From: Myxococcota bacterium
Lineage (GTDB): Bacteria > Myxococcota_C > UBA6777
Assembly: GCA_963169055.1 (NCBI GenBank)
Contig: CAUJFU010000383.1
Coordinates: 1-8,484 of the forward strand
Reading direction: 5' to 3'
DNA length: 8,484 bases
The position numbers were made by a program, and so were the translations under genes. The notes under the pieces were generated by a model, which searched no databases, was not told the origin of the DNA, and worked only from the letters and a program-made list of their open reading frames with translations. Position 1 is the stretch's first letter; each line of letters begins with the position of its first letter. Below, piece by piece: positions 1-5,900 of the stretch.

Positions 1-106
1 AGTTTTGATGAGTCTGAGGCTTCGGAAGATAGGGAGGTTTGCGAGGCTTCGGCCAGTTTTGATGAGTCTGAGGCTTCGGTCAGTTTCGATGAGTCTGAGG
101 CTTCGG
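1..106. repeat. 27-bp tandem repeat in the tail of pilD
   Basis: Near-identical 25-bp cores start at 1, 55 and 82, giving a 27-bp period; the unit at about 28-54 is degenerate but keeps GAGGCTTCGG. The copies at 1 and 55 are identical over the core and the copy at 82 differs by one base. Because 27 is a multiple of 3, the frame is kept and each unit encodes about nine residues of the form TEASDSSKL. The array reaches the left window edge and may continue. The copies abut without spacers, so this is a coding minisatellite and not a CRISPR. Confidence 0.9.
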
Positions 107-956
107 TGTGATGGGGGGGGGCGAGAAGTGGCGTGATGTCGGACGTTGCGGTGGATGGGGCGGTTTGGGACGTTTGGGAGAGCTCGGTGGATGGGGGAGA
201 GAGAGGAGACGGGGCTTCTTCATCCCAATCTTCGGGGACTTGCTCGCGCCATCCGAGGAGATAAAGGAATATCGTGACAACGACGCCTTGGACAGAGGCA
301 AGGAACACGACCGTAAGTGTGTTTTTCCATCCGACGAAGGCCCCGATCAGCGCGAGAAGTTTGACATCGCCAAGTCCGAGACCTGTTCGTCGCAAGACCC
401 ATTCATAAAAGAGATGGATCACCAGCAAAGAACCGCCGCCCAAAGCTGCGCCAAGTGCGGCGTCTTCCCACGTCGGCAACAGGGGAGGCCCAAACAAGGC
501 AGCGGCTCCGATGGCGAGGGGGATTGTTGGGAGAGACAGAACATCGGGGATGATCCAGTAAGCCAAGTCGATGAATGTGATGACGATCAACACGCAGACA
601 AAACCAAAGATCACAAGGCTCTCCCAACGCGGCCCAAAACGCCGAACCACCGCGACAGCCATCACCGCTGTCATCAGTTCAACAAGCGGATATTGCAGAG
701 AGATCGAGTACTTTTCGCAACGACAACGGCCTCGTAACCAAAGGTAGCTCAAGATCGGGATGTTGTCGTACCAAGCGATCTGTTGGTTGCAACCGAAACA
801 GATCGAGCGTGCGGGCGAAAACACAGACATCCCTTCAAGGGGGATGCGGATGATGCAGACGTTTAGAAAACTTCCGATAAAGGCCCCATACACAAAAGCC
901 ATGCCGTAGAGATACAGCGGTGGAAGTTGTTCAAAGAGGTTGACGGCAAAGAGCAA
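1..956 (-). CDS. pilD: Prepilin peptidase (A24 family, PilD/GspO type), 3' end outside window
   Basis: Inner-membrane aspartyl protease that cleaves the leader of type IV prepilins or type II secretion pseudopilins; family members also N-methylate the new N-terminus. Seen: GSFLNVCIIRIP near residues 28-39, Cys pair C53-x2-C56, RGRCRC with C78 and C80, YPLVE near 89-93, first catalytic Asp in TFIDLAYWIIPD (D130), and the GxGD motif GLGLGDVK (D197). Several hydrophobic segments lie between about residues 20 and 235. The start is a TTG at 956-954, chosen because AGGAGT lies 6 nt upstream; the only in-frame ATG nearby (residue 19) would cut into the first membrane segment. It lies 64 bp downstream of a lipoprotein gene on the same strand, a likely operon. 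Odd: the second Cys pair is C-x-C instead of the usual C-x2-C, and from about residue 238 the protein continues into a Ser/Thr/Pro-rich tail of at least 80 residues that is still open at the window edge. Family assignment is secure; whether it serves pili or secretion is unknown. Confidence 0.95.
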   Translation of the reverse strand, partial: MLFAVNLFEQLPPLYLYGMAFVYGAFIGSFLNVCIIRIPLEGMSVFSPARSICFGCNQQIAWYDNIPILSYLWLRGRCRCEKYSISLQYPLVELMTAVMAVAVVRRFGPRWESLVIFGFVCVLIVITFIDLAYWIIPDVLSLPTIPLAIGAAALFGPPLLPTWEDAALGAALGGGSLLVIHLFYEWVLRRTGLGLGDVKLLALIGAFVGWKNTLTVVFLASVQGVVVTIFLYLLGWREQVPEDWDEEAPSPLSPPSTELSQTSQTAPSTATSDITPLLAPPHHTEASDSSKLTEASDSSKLAEASQTSLSSEASDSSK

Positions 957-962
957 AGCGGG

Positions 963-968
963 ACTCCT
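963..968 (-). promoter_or_regulatory. Ribosome binding site that decides the TTG start of pilD
   Basis: Reading the minus strand, AGGAGT is followed by 6 nt and then the TTG at 956-954. No comparable site precedes the downstream in-frame ATG (902-900). This supports the non-ATG start. Confidence 0.75.
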
Positions 969-1020
969 TTTCGAAACGACAGATGTCCACAAAAGGGGAT
1001 GCTACAAAGGAAAAGTGGAG

Positions 1021-2034
1021 TTAAGGGGTGTGGGGGAAATAAAAGATGTGGAGCTCTTTCCAAAGGGTTTTGGGATCTTGTCCTGTGACGTCTTGGATGG
1101 CTTGCCAAAAAGAGAGTTTGGGGTTGTTTTGAAGGTTTCGCACGACGACCGCGAGGGCTCCGCGACTGAAACGATCTTCGAGATAGCCGAGTACAACCAT
1201 GCCGAGGCGGATGGCGCGTTCGTGAGCGGCAGTCGGAAGTTTTTTCTGTTGAAAAAGAGACCAATATCGCTGCATCTCATCGGGGGAAGGGCGCCCCGAT
1301 TCTTCGAGGATCATGCGAAATTTGGGGAGAGCCGTTTTGTTGTATTCGGCGTCTAGCATGGCGCAGATCCCGCGAAAGGCAAAGTAAGCAGGGATCGCGA
1401 TGCTGCGCCAATAGTCGTTGGGATGGGGCTGGCTGTGTTGGGTGATCAGGACGCGGGTGGCGGCATCGACCAAAGCGCTGACACGCCCGTAGTTCGAGAG
1501 GTAGGGGGCTTGGTCGCTGCCTGTGTAGATTACGACCCGAGGTTCCAAGGTTTGGGGTCGAGTAAGGCGAGGTTGTTCCCAAGGGAAGACCGTATCGGAT
1601 GGATCGGATTCGGGCATCAAGACGACTTGGATACGCCGCGCAAAGGGGCGATCAAGCCATTGACGCAAAAAGGCGGTTGCGCTATCGGCGACCACAAAAA
1701 AGCTGTGGGCGATCATGGCGTTTTCGCGTTGGAAATAAAACTCAAAGGCTTTGCTGCTGCCTTCGCGCAACCAAGGTTGCCCTTGAAGGCGCACAGGTTC
1801 GGGTTGAAAGAGACGGCCCGGGAGGGGTTGGCTGATCTCGGTCCAGACGGGAAGATCGGTCGGAACCTTGACTTTGAGTTGTGCTGCGACGATCTGCTCT
1901 TTGGAGGCGGTGCTTTGTTGGTGTTCGGGAAGGCGAAAGCGTTCTTCGTCATCACAACCTAGCAAAAGGCCGAAACAGGCCGACCATGACAGCAAAACGA
2001 TCCACGAAGCGCACAGTCGCTTGGGGAGACGCAT
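1021..2034 (-). CDS. Lipoprotein resembling a peptidase MA-like (gluzincin-fold) protein without the zinc motif
   Basis: Predicted 337-residue envelope lipoprotein. The start at 2034 is chosen over an upstream in-frame ATG (2076) because GGAGGA sits 8 nt before it. It gives a basic N-terminus, a hydrophobic stretch and a lipobox LLLGC with the lipidated Cys at 27, followed by Asp-Asp. The layout matches what I know of the peptidase MA-like family: a RIQVVLMPESD strand (about 134-144), a VVIYTGSDQ strand (about 167-175), a helix where HExxH is expected (LVDAATRVLI, about 188-197), a segment WRSIAIPAYFAFRG where family members have W-L-S-E-G-x-A-E-Y, and a C-terminal helix pair GYLEDRF / FWQAIQDVTGQD (about 283-321). 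HExxH reads DAATR and the downstream Glu is also missing, so catalysis is unlikely. It lies directly upstream of pilD, probably co-transcribed. The gene and lipid anchor are well supported; the family link is by eye only, and an unrelated helical lipoprotein remains possible. Confidence 0.85.
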   Translation of the reverse strand: MRLPKRLCASWIVLLSWSACFGLLLGCDDEERFRLPEHQQSTASKEQIVAAQLKVKVPTDLPVWTEISQPLPGRLFQPEPVRLQGQPWLREGSSKAFEFYFQRENAMIAHSFFVVADSATAFLRQWLDRPFARRIQVVLMPESDPSDTVFPWEQPRLTRPQTLEPRVVIYTGSDQAPYLSNYGRVSALVDAATRVLITQHSQPHPNDYWRSIAIPAYFAFRGICAMLDAEYNKTALPKFRMILEESGRPSPDEMQRYWSLFQQKKLPTAAHERAIRLGMVVLGYLEDRFSRGALAVVVRNLQNNPKLSFWQAIQDVTGQDPKTLWKELHIFYFPHTP

Positions 2035-2042
2035 TCTACTTT

Positions 2043-2048
2043 TCCTCC
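2043..2048 (-). promoter_or_regulatory. Strong ribosome binding site of the lipoprotein gene
   Basis: GGAGGA on the minus strand, 8 nt before the ATG at 2034-2032. It fixes the start so that the lipoprotein signal begins MRLPKRL. Confidence 0.75.
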
Positions 2049-2069
2049 GTTGTTGAGAAACTGTTTTGC

Positions 2070-2084
2070 GGCGCATCGTGCGCC
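2070..2084. promoter_or_regulatory. Perfect 6-bp inverted repeat in the divergent region, possible operator
   Basis: GGCGCA-TCG-TGCGCC is a perfect dyad with a 3-nt centre, lying between the divergent starts at 2034 (minus) and 2107 (plus). No T-run follows on either strand, which argues against a terminator. It could be a repressor site or an RNA hairpin. If the plus-strand gene instead begins at 2050, the dyad is coding. Function is inferred from position only. Confidence 0.35.
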
Positions 2085-2106
2085 ATCACAAGAGAGCCAA
2101 AGTACA

Positions 2107-2784
2107 TTGTTCTATCGAATCCTTCAATGGTTAACACGCCTGCGTCGCGCATCTTCGTATCCACGGGGATTTTTCTTTCATGGCGTTGTGATCTTTGTGT
2201 TCACGATCATTCCATTCACGTTATGGATGCGTCGTTTGCTGGAGTCTCCTGAGGTTCGCTTGGATCGCGAAGCCTTGAGATACTGCCCACCCACGGCTCC
2301 TGCTGTGCTTTCGGATGTCTTGCGTTATCCCGAACGCTACCAACTACGCTCGATCTGGTTGACAGGGATCTTGCGTGAAGGCGAGCGGCATTGTTTTCAG
2401 CGGGCTTGCGCTCCTCGGAAAGTGTGTTGCCATCCCTGTCATGCGCGGTTGATCTTGGAGTCGGGTTCCGTTCGCCTGCACTTGTCGGGATTGCCGAAGG
2501 AGGGGGGGTTATCGTGTCAAGGAACTTCGTGTTCGATGGCTTGCGGTGCTTATCAGGTTGGGCAACCTTATGCGGCGTATGGCCTGCCGCGCCTGCGGCG
2601 GGAGTTCCCGCCTGATGGAAAGCCGATCCGCTTTTCGATGAAAAGTTTTTGGGTGCAACGCCTTTGTAAGATGAATCACACCCTACCTTCGTCTCCATAC
2701 GCTTTGCCTGATCCTCGGCTTCCTGCCGTGCTTCGCCGTCTCCCTGTTTCCCGTCCTATTTCGAAAACATTGTTGCGTCCGTAA
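2107..2784 (+). CDS. Single-pass membrane protein with a Cys-rich, possibly OB-like domain; function unknown
   Basis: I do not recognise this protein. From the TTG at 2107 it is 225 residues: a basic stretch (LTRLRRASSYPRG), one membrane segment (about 22-41, FFFHGVVIFVFTIIPFTLWM), then a soluble domain. The domain has beta-rich stretches (YQLRSIWLTGIL, VRLHLSGLP, QVGQPYAAYGLP) with two Cys clusters between them: C96, C101, C107, C108, C111 and C137, C142, C146. The strand pattern with Cys in the loops suggests a small OB-like barrel binding a metal or held by disulfides; this is inference. The tail is Pro/Arg-rich. Start choice is uncertain: TTG 2107 has a weak AGAGAG upstream, while TTG 2050 adds 19 residues but has no ribosome site and lies almost on that of the divergent gene. 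It is divergent from the peptidase-like lipoprotein and 143 bp upstream of the giant lipoprotein, same strand. Confidence 0.75.
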   Translation: MFYRILQWLTRLRRASSYPRGFFFHGVVIFVFTIIPFTLWMRRLLESPEVRLDREALRYCPPTAPAVLSDVLRYPERYQLRSIWLTGILREGERHCFQRACAPRKVCCHPCHARLILESGSVRLHLSGLPKEGGLSCQGTSCSMACGAYQVGQPYAAYGLPRLRREFPPDGKPIRFSMKSFWVQRLCKMNHTLPSSPYALPDPRLPAVLRRLPVSRPISKTLLRP

Positions 2785-2927
2785 GTTTTGCGCGCCGCTT
2801 GGTTTTGTCCTATTTACAAACCCTTGTGGGCGAAAGACAATCAAGTTTTGTGCGTTCGTCATGCCCAAAGAAGGGTCGTGCCGTCGGCATTTGTTGGGTT
2901 TCGTCGTCGTGTGTGGAGCGTGGTTTC
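2785..2927. other. Intergenic gap before the giant lipoprotein gene
   Basis: 143 bp with no credible gene. An open frame continues upstream of the chosen ATG at 2928, but a start there would bury the lipoprotein signal behind 43 residues. I find no convincing -35/-10 pair or terminator. GGAG at 2914-2917 is a plausible ribosome site for the ATG at 2928. Confidence 0.5.
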
Positions 2928-5900
2928 ATGCGTCGTTTGATCGGTTTGTGTGGGATGGTGGTCTTGTTTTGGATGGTGGGGTTGGTGGCCTGCGGGGATC
3001 CTGAATGCAAATTCGATGGCGATTGTGTCGGTGTGAACAGCCTTTGCGAAAGTGGGAAGTGCGTGAAACCTTCCACGCCAGATGCGAGCGAGGTAATTCC
3101 CGAGACGAATCCGACCGAATGTCAAGACGGAAACTTTCGCCGCTGTTATACAGGCCCCGAAGGGACGGAGGGCGTCGGACCTTGTAAGGGCGGGCGACAG
3201 CGCTGTCAAAACGGAAAATGGGGGGCTTGCGAAGGTGAGTCCTTGCCCAAGACCGAAGAATGCAACCAGATCGACGATAACTGCAACGGTCTTGTAGACG
3301 AGGGCTGTGCTTGTAAACAAGACGAAGCGCAGCCTTGTTATCCCGGGCCGACCGAGACACGTGCCAATCTTCCTTGCAAGGCAGGGGTGCAACGATGCCA
3401 AAGCGACGGAACATGGGGAAAAAGCTGCGAAGGCGCGAGCCTACCGAGCAAAGAAACCTGCAATGGCATCGACGACGATTGCAACGGAAAGATCGACGAT
3501 ATCGCGGCTTGTGCTTGCAAAGAGAGCCAGACTGCACCTTGTTATACAGGGCCTGAAAAGACCGCAGGGATCGGCATCTGCAAAAAGGGAACGATGACTT
3601 GCCAAGCCGACGGAACATGGGGGGCTTGCGTCGATGCGATCCCGCCGTCTGGTGAAGATTGCAACGGAAAAGACGATGATTGCGATGGAGTGGTCGATAA
3701 CAAGTGCGATTGTATCCCGGGGCAAAAAGAAGAATGTTACACAGGGCCCGATGGAACGGGTGGAAAAGGCATCTGTAAAAAAGGTTCACGGACCTGCGAT
3801 ACGGGCGGAAAATGGAGTCCTTGTGACGGGGAGATCAAACCCGCCCCCGAAGAATGCAACGGCAAAGACGACGATTGCGACGGCCAGATCGACAACGGTA
3901 TGCAAGCGCCCCCATGCGACAAGCAACAAGGCGTTTGTGCGGGTAGCAAAAAAGAATGCAAAGGCGCGCAAGGTTGGGCGGTTTGTGATGCTGTTGCGTA
4001 CCAAAAAACCGATCCGAACTACGAAGAGACGGAGACCAAGTGCGATAACCTTGACAACAACTGTGACGGTCAGATCGACGAAAACCTCCGTCGGTCGTGT
4101 TATTCGGGGACAGGTGGCTGCCGTCTGCAAGGGAATACATACTTGTGCGAAGGTGTTTGTGCGGCAGGTTCGCAGACGTGTACGGCGGGGCGTTGGGGAA
4201 CTTGCGCAGGCGAAGTGTTGCCAGATCGAGAGCTTTGCAACGGAAAAGACGATGACTGTGACGGACAAGTCGACAACAACTGCCTTTGTGTACCCGGCCA
4301 GACGCGCAAGTGCTACGATGGCCCTGCAAACACCCAAGGTATCGGACTTTGCAAAGAAGGCGACCAGACCTGCGTAAGCATCGGAACATGGGGAGTCTGC
4401 CAAGGAGCGATCAAGCCTATTGCGGAGATCTGCAACGGCCAAGACGACGATTGCAACGGCCAGATCGACGACGGTTTGCTTGGGCCGCCGTGCAGCAAGA
4501 CTACAGGGGCTTGTGCGGGAGCGCGTCAGATCTGTGCAGGGGCCGCTGGATGGCGCGATTGCACCGATGCCCAGTACAAAGCCCACAATCCAGCATACGA
4601 AGCCACCGAAGTAAGCTGCGACAATATCGACAACGATTGCGATGGGACGGTCGATCAAGGTGTATCGCGTTCTTGTTATGCTGGACCGTCGGGGACAGCG
4701 AACGTCGGCATTTGTCGAGAAGGCACACAAACCTGTATCAGCGGAGCATGGGGAAGTTGTGTCGGTCAGACGTTGCCGCGAACGGAGGATTGTGCAAACA
4801 ACGTAGACGACGATTGCAACGGGCAAGTGGACGAATGTCGAGAGTGCAACGTCGGCCAGACTCGCGCTTGTTATACGGGTGGAGCGGGGTGCGTTTTGGT
4901 GGGGGCCAATTACCAATGCACAGGCACTTGTCGCACAGGTAGCGAAGGTTGCGTGGCAGGGCGCTGGTCAGGCACCTGCAACGGGCAAGCGGGCCCAGTG
5001 ATCGAGTCTTGCGATTGGAACGACAACGATTGTGACGGAAAGATCGACAACAACGGCGCGTGCCTTTACAGCAATTGGAATGGCCTGTCCTTTCCGACAG
5101 GGACGCAAGGGGCCGTGTTTGTCGATCCTCAGATCGGCGTTGCCTTCGGAAGCAACGGGAATATCTGGCGCACCGTCAACAGCGGAGGTGTGTGGGCGAC
5201 CGTTTCGAGCAATAGCGCCAACAACCTCCTTGCAGCGGCTTCTTCGACCGCTGGTTTGTTGGTGATCGTCGGTGGCAGCGGTGAGATATTGCTGTCACGC
5301 GACAAAGGGGCGTCTTTTACCAAAGTCAGCAGCGGAACCACCGCTACCTTGCGCGCAGTCACTTATACCACAGGCAACTTTATCGCGGTCGGTGATGGCG
5401 GTACGGTAGCTGTTTCGCAAGATGGCGGGACGACGTGGACGCTGAGTACCCAAGCCAGCGGACAAGCTCTCTTTGGCGTCTCTAGCCGCTCCGAGACTTC
5501 GGGGACGGTGGTGGCCGTTGGAAACAACGGAAGCATCGTGCGTTCCACCGACAGCGGTGTTTCGTGGGCTTCGCAGACCTCGCCCACCACCAATCACTTG
5601 CGGGCGGTGGCGTGGACCAGTTTTAGCGATGTCGTGGCGGTAGGTGTTGGCGGAACGGTGGTGCGCAGCAGTGATAGCGGCGTTGTGTGGGGGCGGATCA
5701 CCTTTGCGGATACCGTCACGTTGACGCATGCCATTTCGCCCGGAGGTGGGACGCTGGCGATCGCTGCGAGCGGAAGCAGCGACTACTACCTCAGCCAAGA
5801 TCACGGGGTGATGTTTACCAAGCGTCCGCTTGGAAGCAGCGGAAGCTACACAGCGATCGCGTTGCGCAGCCCCACCGCACTTTTGGCGATCCGTTCGGGC

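Noticed and set aside
1-106. CRISPR-like direct repeats
   Set aside because: The copies follow one another with a 27-bp period and no unique spacers, and they stay in frame with pilD.
108-737. 209-residue plus-strand open frame opposite pilD
   Set aside because: The minus strand gives an unmistakable prepilin peptidase with catalytic Asp residues; the plus frame has no domain and a low-complexity start.
2861-3003. Small plus-strand open frame starting at the ATG at 2861
   Set aside because: It overlaps the lipoprotein signal in another frame, has no ribosome site and ends after about 47 codons.
2926-4916. Long open frames on the minus strand across the Cys-rich half (up to 376 residues)
   Set aside because: They mirror the repeat units of the lipoprotein: the recurring TGC/GAC/GGC codons avoid stops in other frames. 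They lack ribosome sites and recognisable motifs.
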